Of a stretch of 64,000 bases of DNA, positions 17,436 to 26,066 are shown in pieces. Origin of the DNA: Pseudomonas synxantha (lineage in GTDB: Bacteria; Pseudomonadota; Gammaproteobacteria; Pseudomonadales; Pseudomonadaceae); assembly GCF_900105675.1 (NCBI RefSeq), contig NZ_LT629786.1, positions 806,001 to 870,000 of the forward strand, in the 5' to 3' direction. Under the pieces are notes generated by a model, which saw nothing but the letters and a program-made list of their open reading frames with translations, did not search any database and was not told the DNA's origin. Numbering within the stretch: the first letter of the stretch is position 1; each line of letters begins with the position of its first letter. A program made the position numbers and the translations under genes.

Positions 17436-17462
17436 GGTCACCGCCACAGAGGGGCGGTGACC
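17436..17462. terminator. Hairpin between convergent genes
   Basis: GGTCACCGCC-7 nt-GGCGGTGACC is a perfect 10-bp stem lying in the 34 bp between two convergent stops. The T run is weak on both sides, so it may need Rho or act mainly as an RNA-stabilising 3' hairpin. Confidence 0.65.
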
Positions 17463-17468
17463 CTATCG

Positions 17469-17750
17469 CTATTTGGCGGCAAGCTTTTGCTTGATAAAAC
17501 CAACCACCCACGTCAACACCAAGCCACCGACGCCACCGCCGACAATATTGCTGCCGACCGCAGCCACATCCAGCGCTTCGCCATGGGTGGTGCCTGTGAG
17601 TGCAGCGACAATCTGGCCCAACACCAGGCCGCCGACCCCGCCGAGAAAGGTATTGAGCCCTGTCCCCAGGCTCTGCCTGGTCATGCCGGCGATGTTGCCG
17701 CCGACGGCACCGCTGATGATCTGGACCAGCAAGCTGATGAGCATTTCCAT
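17469..17750 (-). CDS. Small glycine-rich membrane protein (93 aa)
   Basis: The product starts MEMLISLLVQIISGAVGGNI and has three hydrophobic segments separated by Gly-rich turns (GGVGGLVLGQIVAALTG, GGGVGGLVLTWVVGF), ending in a basic tail, KQKLAAK. That is the pattern of small GlsB-like or holin-like membrane proteins, but I do not assign a family. AGGAG lies seven bases upstream of this ATG, which decides the start over the longer frame. Function unknown. Confidence 0.75.
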   Translation of the reverse strand: MEMLISLLVQIISGAVGGNIAGMTRQSLGTGLNTFLGGVGGLVLGQIVAALTGTTHGEALDVAAVGSNIVGGGVGGLVLTWVVGFIKQKLAAK

Positions 17751-17880
17751 AATGAAGCTCCTGCATCGCATTGAGGGATGACCACTCGCTTGCAGCAACT
17801 TCAGAAAACACCATGGCTGTCGTCGAGGAGTCTTTATCCGTTGAACGACTACAGACTGTTGCGGACGCTTGAAGTATAGA

Positions 17881-18765
17881 TCAGGCCGTTGCCGTCGGCT
17901 GTTTAGCCTGGCTGGCGCTGCCCATCAGGCCGGAAAGCACGATGGCGACGATGATCAAGGCGCCGCCCAGCAGCATGCGCAAGGTCGGCGTTTCGGCGAA
18001 CAGCAGCCAGGCCACGGTGATGCCGTAGACAGGCTCCATGGCAAACACCACCGAGGCGGTGCGCGCCTTGATCACCGCGAGGCTGGCGACAAACAGGCTA
18101 TGGGCAAGGCCAGTACAAAACACGCCCAGCAGCCCGATCCACAGCCAGTCAATGGCGCGCACGTCCGCCAGCCCCGGGGCGGCCACCGGCAGCAGACAGG
18201 CTGCGACCACGACGTTCTGGCACAGCGCTGCCTGTACCGCAGGAATGCGTCCGGAACTGGCGCGATTGTTCAACGACAACAAGGAGAACAACAACCCCGA
18301 GGCGATCCCCCACAGCAACCCGCCCGTGGCCTCGCTGGCAAGGTTGAAATCCGGGGTGACCAGCACCAGGCCAACGGTGACCAGGGTCACCAGCAGCACT
18401 TCATTGGCACGAATGCGCTCGCGGAAGATCAACCCTTCAAGGATCACGGTAAAGGCCGGGAAGGCCGTGAATCCCAGGGTCGCCACGGCTACACCGGCGA
18501 CTTTGACGGCAATGAAGAACGTCACCCAATGGGCAGCCAGCAGCACACCGCTGACCAGCAAGCGGCGCCAGTCGCGCATCTCCAGTTTCTTCCAGGGCGC
18601 GTTGCTGGCAAAGCGGGCAAACACCGCCAGGGCAAGCACGGCAAACGCGGCACGCCCAAATACGATGATGGCAGGGGACGCCGCTGCCAGCTTGCCGAAT
18701 ACGCCAGTGAGGCCAAACATCAGTGCGCCGATATGCAGGGCGCCAAGTGCTGAGCGGGGAGTCAT
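17881..18765 (-). CDS. EamA/DMT family exporter
   Basis: The 294-residue integral membrane protein has ten predicted helices in two EamA repeats: one starts near residue 8 (HIGALMFGLTGVFGKLAAAS), the second near 150 (LLWGIASGLLFSLLSL). The conserved EP motif appears in VFAMEPVYGITVAWLLFAE. This family exports amino acids, purines or other metabolites; the substrate is not predictable here. The AraC-type gene lies about 100 bp upstream on the same strand, so it may regulate this exporter or share its transcript. Confidence 0.9.
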   Translation of the reverse strand: MTPRSALGALHIGALMFGLTGVFGKLAAASPAIIVFGRAAFAVLALAVFARFASNAPWKKLEMRDWRRLLVSGVLLAAHWVTFFIAVKVAGVAVATLGFTAFPAFTVILEGLIFRERIRANEVLLVTLVTVGLVLVTPDFNLASEATGGLLWGIASGLLFSLLSLNNRASSGRIPAVQAALCQNVVVAACLLPVAAPGLADVRAIDWLWIGLLGVFCTGLAHSLFVASLAVIKARTASVVFAMEPVYGITVAWLLFAETPTLRMLLGGALIIVAIVLSGLMGSASQAKQPTATA

Positions 18766-18863
18766 TGCGATCCTTGAACCAACGGGGAAACAGCCTCGCA
18801 GTCTAGAGGGTTGGTTCGCGGGCGTCTGTCGCCGGCCTCGCGTTTTTTAGCGTGGGACTCTCG

Positions 18864-19673
18864 TCAGTCGCCCCGGCGCAGGGCGCTAGGGGAGGCGCCA
18901 AACTCGCGAAGCATGGCTGCACTGAATGCGCTTTGCGAGGCATAGCCAACGCGCTCGGCAATCTCACCAATGGCCACCGGTGTGCTGCGCAAAAGCTCCA
19001 GGGCCATATGCAGGCGACGACTGCGTAGATAATCCATCGGTGTTTGCCCGCGTTCGGCCATGAAGCGTGCATGCAGGCGCGCCACGGAGAGCCCGGCGAT
19101 ACGCGCAAGGTCAGCCACCTGCAATGGGTGCGCAGCGTGGCGCTGGATATGGGCATTGAACGCCGCATAAGGCAAGCGTCGACCTGGCAGCGCTTGGGCC
19201 TGGGGATGATTGAGAGTGGCCAGTAACAGCACCGCACCTTGCTGGACGATCAGCGGGTCGTGCACCGGGCCGTGCGCCAGCCACTGCACCAGTTGGCTTT
19301 GCCGCGGATTCAGCGTCAGTCGCGACGGTTGCCCCAGCAAGCGACGACTGGCATCGGCATGCTCACCCAAAGATTGCACCACCCAATGCTCGTTTGGCAC
19401 ATCCAGCACCAGGCAGCGACTACCGTCGCGGCTGCCACAGGCGTGGTGGGTGGAGAAGGGCAGCACCATCACACTGCTTTCGCGTACCTGGCTGCCACGG
19501 CCATCGACTTCCAGGTCCAGGTGCCCGGACAGACCGAACACCAACTGCGCATGATCATGGCTGTGTGCGATGGGCGCTTCGAGGTAATGGCGTAGCGTGA
19601 GGCTCGGACTCATCGCGGTCTCCAGGGCGGCAAGGCGCCAGTCTACAACGCTTGGGGGCATGAGCGCTGTCAT
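18864..19673 (-). CDS. AraC family transcriptional regulator
   Basis: The 269-residue protein has an N-terminal cupin-like sensor with HSHDHAQLVFGLSG and a C-terminal AraC DNA-binding domain with two helix-turn-helix motifs (LQVADLARIAGLSVARLHAR and AIGEIAERVGYASQSAFSAA). The signature ends FGASPSALRRGD. It sits just upstream of the EamA exporter on the same strand and probably controls that gene in response to a small ligand; that link is inference. Alternative starts exist at codons 5 and 21. Confidence 0.9.
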   Translation of the reverse strand: MTALMPPSVVDWRLAALETAMSPSLTLRHYLEAPIAHSHDHAQLVFGLSGHLDLEVDGRGSQVRESSVMVLPFSTHHACGSRDGSRCLVLDVPNEHWVVQSLGEHADASRRLLGQPSRLTLNPRQSQLVQWLAHGPVHDPLIVQQGAVLLLATLNHPQAQALPGRRLPYAAFNAHIQRHAAHPLQVADLARIAGLSVARLHARFMAERGQTPMDYLRSRRLHMALELLRSTPVAIGEIAERVGYASQSAFSAAMLREFGASPSALRRGD

Positions 19674-19748
19674 CAGACTGACGCGTAGCTGTCATGGGCT
19701 ATTAATCGCCAAGGCGCAAGCTCGCGAAAACAGCGTCGAGGGATGCCC

Positions 19749-20558
19749 ATGAGCCATGCCGAGTTCACCAAGCCCAGCCGCAAGCAACGGGTGCGAACCC
19801 TGTGGATTTCCGACGTGCATCTGGGCACCCGGGATTGCCAGGCCGAACATCTGTCACAGTTTCTCAAGGGCTACCACGCCGACAAGGTCTACCTGGTGGG
19901 CGACATTATCGACGGTTGGAAAATGCGCGGCGGCATGTATTGGCCCCAGGCGCACACCAACGTGATCCGCCGCCTGCTGACCATGGCCAAGCGCGGCACC
20001 GAGGTAATCTACGTCACCGGCAATCATGATGAGTTTTTAAGGCGCTATTCCAAGCTGATCCTCGGCAATATCCAACTGGTGGACGAAGCGGTGCATGTGA
20101 CCGCTGATGGCCGGCATCTGTTGGTAATCCATGGCGACCAGTTCGATGTGATCACCCGTTATCACCGTTGGCTGGCGTTCCTCGGTGACTCGGCCTACGA
20201 ATTGACCCTCACCCTCAACCGCTGGCTCAATCATTGGCGTGCACGCTATGGCTACGGCTACTGGTCACTGTCGGCGTACCTGAAGCACAAGGTGAAAACC
20301 GCGGTGAGCTTTATCAGCGATTTCGAAGAAGCGATTGCCCACGAAGTCACCAAGCGCGAGCTGCATGGCGTTGTGTGCGGGCATATCCACCATGCCGAGA
20401 TTCGCAAGGTGGGAGAGGTGGATTACCTCAATTGCGGAGATTGGGTGGAGTCATGCACGGCGTTGATCGAGCACTGGGATGGGCATATCGAGTTGTATCG
20501 GTTGGCGGATGCCCAGGCCAGGGAGGCGCAGCTCAAGGCTGAAATGGTCACGGGCTAA
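19749..20558 (+). CDS. LpxH-like UDP-2,3-diacylglucosamine diphosphatase family phosphoesterase
   Basis: The product of about 269 residues has the full calcineurin-like metal-site set in order: DVHLG (about residue 20), GDIIDGWK, GNHDEFLRR, VIHGDQFD, and GHIHHAE near 210. The RR after GNHDEF and the overall length match the LpxH-like group that removes UMP from UDP-diacylglucosamine in lipid A synthesis. Pseudomonads usually carry a second, more canonical LpxH elsewhere, so this may be a paralogue with another substrate. GAGG sits seven bases before ATG 19749, which is preferred to ATG 19743. A REPIN follows. Confidence 0.88.
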   Translation: MSHAEFTKPSRKQRVRTLWISDVHLGTRDCQAEHLSQFLKGYHADKVYLVGDIIDGWKMRGGMYWPQAHTNVIRRLLTMAKRGTEVIYVTGNHDEFLRRYSKLILGNIQLVDEAVHVTADGRHLLVIHGDQFDVITRYHRWLAFLGDSAYELTLTLNRWLNHWRARYGYGYWSLSAYLKHKVKTAVSFISDFEEAIAHEVTKRELHGVVCGHIHHAEIRKVGEVDYLNCGDWVESCTALIEHWDGHIELYRLADAQAREAQLKAEMVTG

Positions 20559-20574
20559 AAACCAACTCGGTTAA

Positions 20575-20668
20575 AAATGTGGGAGGGGGCTTGCCCCGAT
20601 AGCAGTGGATCAGCCAGCAAATATTCAGCTGACACACCGCAATCGGGGGCAAGCCCCCTCCCACATTT
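20575..20668. repeat. REPIN (REP doublet), CCCCGA subtype
   Basis: REP arms AAATGTGGGAGGGGGCTTGC and GCAAGCCCCCTCCCACATTT flank a spacer of about 50 bp. The left arm has lost one C (CTTGCCCCGA against TCGGGGGCAAG on the right). It lies between the convergent phosphatase-like and aminotransferase genes. Confidence 0.92.
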
Positions 20669-20681
20669 AGTCCCAGTGTCT

Positions 20682-21875
20682 TCAGTTGGAAACGTCGGCG
20701 ATGGCTTGGGCCAGCAGTGTCAAACGTGTCGCATCCACCCCGGCCACGTTGGCCCGGCCTGAACTGACCATATACACACTGTGCTTCTCGCGCAGTTGCT
20801 TGACCTGATCGGCACTCAAACCGGTATAGGAAAACATTCCGCGCTGTGCGCCGATATGGGCAAACTTCTCGGCCAAGCCATGGGGCGCCAAGGCTTCCAC
20901 CAACCCGGAACGCAAGTGCGCGATCCGCGAACGCATGGCCTCGACTTCCTCGCTCCAGAGTTTTTTCAGCTCGGCATCACCAAGAATGGTCGCTACCACG
21001 GCAGCGCCGTGATCCGGCGGTGTCGACCACAGGTTGCGGGCGATATTCGCCAGTTGGCTGCGCACATCGGTGAGTTTTTCCGCATCCGCTGCACATACGA
21101 TCAGCGCGCCCACACGATCGCGATACAAACCAAAATTCTTCGAGCAGGAACTGGTGACCAGCACTTCCGGCAGTTCAGCTGCGAACAATCGCACCGCCCA
21201 AGCGTCCTGCTCCAGGCCATCGCCAAAGCCCTGGTAGGCAAAGTCGATCAGCGGCAGCAAATGGCGTTCACGCACAATCTGCAACACCTGGCGCCAGTCA
21301 TCCTGGGACAGGTCGAAGCCGGTCGGGTTGTGGCAGCAGGCGTGCAATAGCACCACATCGCCCTCGGGCACCGTCGCCAGGGTTGCCAGCATCGCCGCCA
21401 CATCCAGGCGGTTATCACTGCCCACGTAAGGGTAATGACTGACCTTGAGGCCAGCCTTGGCGAAGATGGTTTCGTGGATCGGCCAGGTCGGGTTGCTCAG
21501 CCACACGCCACGGCCAGGCAGGCTCTGGGCGATAAAATCGGCGCTCAAGCGCAGGGCACCGGTGCCGCCCGGGGTTTGGGTGGCGCCGGCACGGCGCTCA
21601 CGAAGCAAGGCCGAATCGGCACCGAGCACCAGCTCGCTGATCAGGGTGCCAAAAGCTGCGTCGCCATGGCCGCCGATGTAGGTCTTGGTCACCTGGGTAT
21701 CGACCAGGCGCTGCTCCGCAAGCTTCACCGAGTGGGGAATCGGCGTCAGGCCCTGGTCGTCCTTATAGACGCCCACGCCCAGGTCGAATTTGTTCGGGTT
21801 GGCGTCCTGGGCATACAGGTCCATCAGCCCGAGGATCGGGTCGCCGGGCACGCGGCCAATGGCGTCGAAGTGCAT
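20682..21875 (-). CDS. phhC: Aromatic amino acid aminotransferase (PhhC type)
   Basis: The 397-residue fold-type I PLP enzyme starts [20 protein letters not shown]. The internal aldimine lysine lies in TSSCSKNFGLYRDRVGA, and the family motifs ACCHNPTGFDLSQ and the C-terminal MVSSGRANVAG with its substrate Arg are present. It should transaminate tyrosine or phenylalanine to the keto acid in catabolism. Its ATG overlaps the phhB stop (TAATG), giving translational coupling, and the order phhA-phhB-phhC matches the known Pseudomonas operon. The longer upstream frame only shadows phhB. Confidence 0.93.
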   Translation of the reverse strand: MHFDAIGRVPGDPILGLMDLYAQDANPNKFDLGVGVYKDDQGLTPIPHSVKLAEQRLVDTQVTKTYIGGHGDAAFGTLISELVLGADSALLRERRAGATQTPGGTGALRLSADFIAQSLPGRGVWLSNPTWPIHETIFAKAGLKVSHYPYVGSDNRLDVAAMLATLATVPEGDVVLLHACCHNPTGFDLSQDDWRQVLQIVRERHLLPLIDFAYQGFGDGLEQDAWAVRLFAAELPEVLVTSSCSKNFGLYRDRVGALIVCAADAEKLTDVRSQLANIARNLWSTPPDHGAAVVATILGDAELKKLWSEEVEAMRSRIAHLRSGLVEALAPHGLAEKFAHIGAQRGMFSYTGLSADQVKQLREKHSVYMVSSGRANVAGVDATRLTLLAQAIADVSN

Positions 21876-22231
21876 TACTTGCGGCCCTCGGCAGTCTTGG
21901 CCACTTCGTCGGTGCGTGCGGCCATGATGAAGTCGTTGCGGTGCAGGCCCTTGATGGAGTGGCTCCACCAGGTCACGGTGACTTTGCCCCATTCAGTGAG
22001 CAGGCCAGGGTGATGGCCTTCGGCTTCGGAGATTTCACCCATGGCGTTGGTGAAGGCCAGGGCGAACTTGAAGTTCTTGAACAGGAAAACCTTTTCCAAC
22101 TGCATGACGCCGTCGCGCACTTCGATGTTCCAGTCGGGGATCTGCTTGAGCAGCACTGGCAGTTCTTCATCGCTGACTTGCGGGGCATCGGCGCGGCAGG
22201 CTTCGCAGTGGGCTTGGTTCAAGGTGGTCAT
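21875..22231 (-). CDS. phhB: Pterin-4a-carbinolamine dehydratase PhhB
   Basis: This 118-residue protein starts [20 protein letters not shown] and has the dehydratase signature [20 protein letters not shown], in which the His-His and nearby Trp/His residues bind the pterin. It regenerates the tetrahydrobiopterin cofactor used by PhhA and prevents a non-productive 7-pterin from forming. It lies between phhA (99 bp upstream) and the aminotransferase gene, whose start overlaps its stop. Confidence 0.95.
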   Translation of the reverse strand: MTTLNQAHCEACRADAPQVSDEELPVLLKQIPDWNIEVRDGVMQLEKVFLFKNFKFALAFTNAMGEISEAEGHHPGLLTEWGKVTVTWWSHSIKGLHRNDFIMAARTDEVAKTAEGRK

Positions 22232-22329
22232 GGGAGGTGTCCTGAATTCGAATGTTTGAAGGTCAGTGGCGTTACCCTAAAGCAACGCGGGGCCAGGGAA
22301 CAGACTCACCTGGCCTGAAAAGGCACAGC

Positions 22330-23121
22330 TCAAGCCGCTTTGGGCTTGGGAGGGAACTTCGGTGCGTGCAGCCCCAATTCCATACCGCGCTCGACCATGC
22401 CCATGATGTCTTCCTGCGCCACGTCGAACAGGCGCTTGAGTTCGGGCAATACGAAGTACAGCGGTTGCAGGATGTCGATGCGATATGGGGTGCGCATCGC
22501 TTCCAGCGGGTCGAAGGCTTGGTGCTCGGGCTCGTCCGACAGGCAATACACGCTTTCTTTAGGCGACGACAGAATGCCGCCACCGTAGATGCGCCGCCCT
22601 TGGGGCGTGTCCACCAGGCCAAACTCGATGGTCATCCAGTACAGGCGCGCCAGGTACACCCTTTGCTCCTTGGTCGCCGCCAGGCCGAGCTTGCCGTAGG
22701 TGTGGGTGAATTCGGCGAACCAGGGGTTGGTCAGCAAAGGGCAGTGGCCAAAGATCTCGTGGAAAATATCCGGCTCTTGCAGGTAGTCCAATTCTTCGCG
22801 GGTGCGAATGAACGTCGCCACCGGAAACTGCTTGCTGGCGAGGAGTTCGAAGAAGGTCTGGAAGGGAATCAGCGCCGGCACGCGGGCCACTTGCCAGCCG
22901 GTAGTTTCGGCCAGCACCTTGTTGATTTCGCCCAACTGGGGGATACGATCCAGGGGCAGGTCGAGCTTGTCGATGCCGTCCAGGTATTCCTGGCAGGCGC
23001 GACCCTCGATCACCTTGAGTTGACGAGTGATCAGGGTATTCCACACCGCGTGTTCTTCCGGCGGGTAGTGGATAAAACCTTGCGCATCGGGCTCGCGGGC
23101 CACGTAGTGCGTCTGCTTCAT
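22330..23121 (-). CDS. phhA: Phenylalanine 4-monooxygenase PhhA
   Basis: This 263-residue catalytic-domain-only phenylalanine hydroxylase converts phenylalanine to tyrosine with O2 and a reduced pterin. The iron ligands are present: H121 and H126 in FHEIFGHCP, and E166 in YWMTIEFGL. It lacks the N-terminal ACT regulatory domain of animal enzymes, as is usual in bacteria. It is the first gene of the phhA-phhB-phhC operon and is divergent from phhR, with a TyrR-like box between them. GGAG precedes its ATG. Confidence 0.97.
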   Translation of the reverse strand: MKQTHYVAREPDAQGFIHYPPEEHAVWNTLITRQLKVIEGRACQEYLDGIDKLDLPLDRIPQLGEINKVLAETTGWQVARVPALIPFQTFFELLASKQFPVATFIRTREELDYLQEPDIFHEIFGHCPLLTNPWFAEFTHTYGKLGLAATKEQRVYLARLYWMTIEFGLVDTPQGRRIYGGGILSSPKESVYCLSDEPEHQAFDPLEAMRTPYRIDILQPLYFVLPELKRLFDVAQEDIMGMVERGMELGLHAPKFPPKPKAA

Positions 23122-23239
23122 ACGGCTCTCCTGCTAGGCATTCGTTCTTGTTATGTCCTGCGATGCACTATTGATAACCCGGCGGGCGCAGGATTCCATC
23201 TACGTTGCCCCTGGGTATGTAGGAAAAATTACCGTTTTT

Positions 23240-23257
23240 CGTAAAGTATTCGTTACG
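23240..23257. promoter_or_regulatory. PhhR/TyrR-type operator between phhA and phhR
   Basis: CGTAAA-GTATTC-GTTACG matches the TyrR/PhhR box TGTAAA-N6-TTTACA in spacing and in nine of twelve arm bases. It lies about 119 bp upstream of phhA and 121 bp upstream of phhR. A weaker related sequence (ATGTAGGAAAAATTACCG) lies just to its left at about 23216-23233. Activation of phhA by phenylalanine or tyrosine through this box is the expected mechanism. Confidence 0.7.
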
Positions 23258-23377
23258 GATGGATGACTTATCCGGGCTATGGGCTGGGAAACGCCTACGC
23301 TCTGTCACATAATCTTGACGACTATCTGCGCTCGGCGACAAAAAGACGCGGCGCCTACCTACTTTTCGAGCCTTTTC

Positions 23378-24940
23378 ATGCGTATCAAAGTGCATTGCCA
23401 GAACCGCATCGGCATCCTGCGGGACATCCTCAACCTGCTGGTGGAGTACGGCGTCAACGTCGCCAAGGGCGAGGTCGGCGGCGAGCATGGCAATGCCATC
23501 TACCTGTTCTGTCCGAACCTGGTGAATATGCAGTTCCAGGCGCTACGCCCGCAGTTCGAAGCGATTGGCGGCGTGTTCGGCGTCAAGCGAGTGGGGCTGA
23601 TGCCCAGCGAGCGGCGGCATATGGAACTCAATGCGCTGCTCGGCGCCCTGGAGTTTCCAGTGCTGTCCATCGATATGGGTGGCTCCATCGTGGCCGCCAA
23701 CCGTGCGGCGGCGCAGTTGCTCGGCGTGCGTGTGGACGAAGTGCCGGGCATTCCGTTGTCGCGCTACGCTGAGGATTTTGACTTGCCGGAGTTGGTACGC
23801 GCCAGCAAATCGCGCATCAATGGGCTGCGGGTCAAGGTCAAGGGGGACGTGTTCCTGGCGGATATCGCGCCGCTGCAATCCTCCGAACACGATGACAGCG
23901 AAGCCATGGCCGGCGCGGTGCTCACCCTGCATCGCGCAGACCGCGTCGGTGAGCGTATCTATAACGTGCGCAAGCAGGAGCTGCGCGGGTTCGACAGCAT
24001 TTTCCAAAGCTCCAAGGTCATGGCCGCGGTGGTCCGCGAAGCGCGGCGCATGGCGCCACTGGATGCGCCTCTATTAATAGAAGGTGAAACCGGCACCGGT
24101 AAAGAGTTGCTGGCCCGTGCCTGCCACTTGGCCAGCCCCCGTGGGCAATCACCGCTGATGGCGCTCAACTGCGCAGGGTTGCCCGAGTCGATGGCCGAGA
24201 CCGAACTGTTCGGCTACGGCCCCGGCGCTTTTGAAGGCGCGCGGGCGGAAGGCAAGCTCGGGCTGCTGGAATTGACGGCGGGCGGCACCTTGTTTCTCGA
24301 TGGGGTGGGGGAAATGAGTGCGCGTCTGCAGGTGAAGTTGTTGCGCTTCCTGCAGGACGGCTGCTTTCGCCGGGTCGGCAGTGACGAAGAGGTGTACCTG
24401 GATGTGCGCGTGATCTGCTCCACTCAGGTGGACTTGTCGGAACTCTGCGTCCGAGGTGAGTTTCGCCAGGATCTTTATCACCGGCTCAATGTGCTGTCAT
24501 TGCATATCCCGCCGTTGCGCGAATGCCTTGACGGCCTGGTGCCACTGGTTGAGCACTTCCTCGACCAGGCCAGCCGACAGATTGGCTGCCCTTTACCCAA
24601 GCTTGCGCCCGCGGCGATGGATCGCTTGAGTCACTACCACTGGCCAGGCAACGTAAGACAGCTGGAAAACGTGCTGTTCCAGGCCGTGTCGCTGTGCGAC
24701 GGTGGGGTGGTCAAGGCCGAGCATATCCGCTTGCCGGACTACGGGGTGCGCCAGCCTCTTGGCGACTTTTCCCTGGAGGGCGGGTTAGAGGAGATTGTTG
24801 GACGGTTCGAGAAGGCCGTGCTGGAAAGCCTTTATGCCGAGTATTCCAGCAGCCGGCAGCTTGGCAAACGCTTGGGCGTGTCGCACACCACCATCGCCAA
24901 TAAGCTGCGCGACTACGAAATCCTCAAGGCCGATAAATAA
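23378..24940 (+). CDS. phhR: PhhR, TyrR-type regulator of aromatic amino acid catabolism
   Basis: The 520-residue protein has an N-terminal ACT domain (MRIKVHCQNRIGILRDILNL), a PAS domain (about 85-195), an AAA+ domain with Walker A GETGTGKE near 236-243, and a TyrR-type C-terminal helix-turn-helix (SSRQLGKRLGVSHTTIANKL). The GAFTGA loop reads GAFEGA (283-288), and Walker B reads LFLDGVGEM with Gly in place of the catalytic Glu. It is therefore unlikely to remodel sigma-54 holoenzyme by ATP hydrolysis; P. putida PhhR works with sigma-70. It is divergent from phhA. The start at 23378 opens directly with the ACT domain. Confidence 0.95.
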   Translation: MRIKVHCQNRIGILRDILNLLVEYGVNVAKGEVGGEHGNAIYLFCPNLVNMQFQALRPQFEAIGGVFGVKRVGLMPSERRHMELNALLGALEFPVLSIDMGGSIVAANRAAAQLLGVRVDEVPGIPLSRYAEDFDLPELVRASKSRINGLRVKVKGDVFLADIAPLQSSEHDDSEAMAGAVLTLHRADRVGERIYNVRKQELRGFDSIFQSSKVMAAVVREARRMAPLDAPLLIEGETGTGKELLARACHLASPRGQSPLMALNCAGLPESMAETELFGYGPGAFEGARAEGKLGLLELTAGGTLFLDGVGEMSARLQVKLLRFLQDGCFRRVGSDEEVYLDVRVICSTQVDLSELCVRGEFRQDLYHRLNVLSLHIPPLRECLDGLVPLVEHFLDQASRQIGCPLPKLAPAAMDRLSHYHWPGNVRQLENVLFQAVSLCDGGVVKAEHIRLPDYGVRQPLGDFSLEGGLEEIVGRFEKAVLESLYAEYSSSRQLGKRLGVSHTTIANKLRDYEILKADK

Positions 24941-24962
24941 TTCGCTGACACTAAGCGGTCAA

Positions 24963-25057
24963 AAATGTGGGAGGGGGCTTGCTCCCGATGGCGGTGTGTC
25001 AGCTACAGGTGAGCTGGCTGACACACCGCCATCGGGAGCAAGCCCCCTCCCACATTT
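24963..25057. repeat. REPIN (REP doublet), CTCCCGA subtype
   Basis: AAATGTGGGAGGGGGCTTGC and GCAAGCCCCCTCCCACATTT arms flank the spacer GATGGCGGTGTGTCAGCTAC...CCGCCATC. It lies just after phhR and separates the phh locus from the flagellar cluster. Confidence 0.92.
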
Positions 25058-25195
25058 GATCTTCGTCGTTTTCCAGGCCGGTGATTGCCGCAGGCGGCAG
25101 TAGTCCGCCGTTTTTTCGACTCGCTCTCAAGCCTCAAATCATCCTGCTTCGCCGCAACCCCCCGCCGCGCCTGGACTTTAGCCTCTTTTTAAAAG

Positions 25196-25213
25196 TTGGT
25201 TCGCAAATTGCTT
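25196..25213 (+). promoter_or_regulatory. Sigma-54 (RpoN) promoter for the flgF operon
   Basis: TTGGTTCGCAAATTGCTT has the -24 GG and -12 GC separated by ten bases and a perfect TTGC. The -24 element differs from TGGCACG only in CA to TT. It lies 55 bp upstream of flgF. FleQ or FleR with RpoN is the expected regulator. Confidence 0.72.
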
Positions 25214-25268
25214 AAGCCTCATTAGTACAGCGGTGGACGGCAAGCGTCCGTCAGAAAGAGGATAGAGC

Positions 25269-26009
25269 GTGGACAAATACCTTTATGTGGCAATGACCGG
25301 CGCCAGTCAGAACGCACTGGCGCAGAAGGCCCATGCCAACAATCTGGCGAACATTTCCACCAACGGCTTCCAGCGTGACCTGGAGCAGGCGCGTTCGATG
25401 CCGGTGTTCGGTGACAGCTTTCCGGCGCGGGCGTTTGCCATGACCGAGCGGCCGGCCACTGATTTCTCTCCGGGGGCGATGATCGAAACCGGTCGTGACC
25501 TGGATGTAGCCGTCAGCGGCGACGGCTGGATGGCCGTGCAAACCCCGGATGGCGGCGAAGCCTACGTGCGCAGCGCCAGCATGAATGTGGATGCCCTGGG
25601 CGTGCTGCGTGCCGGCAACGGTATGCCGATCATGGGCAACGGCGGCCCGATTGCCGTGCCACCCCAGCAGAAAATCGAAGTGGGTGCAGACGGCACCATC
25701 AGCATCCGTGCCATGGGCGAAGGCCCACGGGTGATGGCGGAAGTGGACCGCATCAAGTTGGTCCAGCCCGACCTTAAGAACATGACCAAGGGCCTGGACG
25801 GCACCATCCACACCAGGGATGGCCAGCCGGCCCAGGCCGACGCCAACGTCACCCTGACCTCGGGCTTCCTGCAGGCGAGCAACGTCAACGCGGTAGAGGA
25901 AATGACCGCAGTGCTGGCGCTTTCCAAGCAGTTCGAGCTGCACATCAAAATGATGAACAGCGCTAAAGAAGACGACCAGGCCATGACTCGCGTCATGCAG
26001 ATGAGCTAA
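25269..26009 (+). CDS. flgF: Flagellar proximal rod protein FlgF
   Basis: The 246-residue rod protein has the N-terminal rod/hook helix containing AHANNLANISTNGFQRDLEQ and the C-terminal SNVNAVEEMTAVLALSKQFE motif that packs against it. It builds the periplasmic proximal rod with FlgB and FlgC. GTG start with GAGGA upstream. It is first in flgFGHIJKL; flgBCDE, which often precede it, are absent here and the phh locus lies directly upstream. Confidence 0.96.
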   Translation: MDKYLYVAMTGASQNALAQKAHANNLANISTNGFQRDLEQARSMPVFGDSFPARAFAMTERPATDFSPGAMIETGRDLDVAVSGDGWMAVQTPDGGEAYVRSASMNVDALGVLRAGNGMPIMGNGGPIAVPPQQKIEVGADGTISIRAMGEGPRVMAEVDRIKLVQPDLKNMTKGLDGTIHTRDGQPAQADANVTLTSGFLQASNVNAVEEMTAVLALSKQFELHIKMMNSAKEDDQAMTRVMQMS

Positions 26010-26066
26010 GCCCCTAATTTATTTCGTCGCACGGCGCCAACAAACAGGCGCACGAAGGAGAACAGC

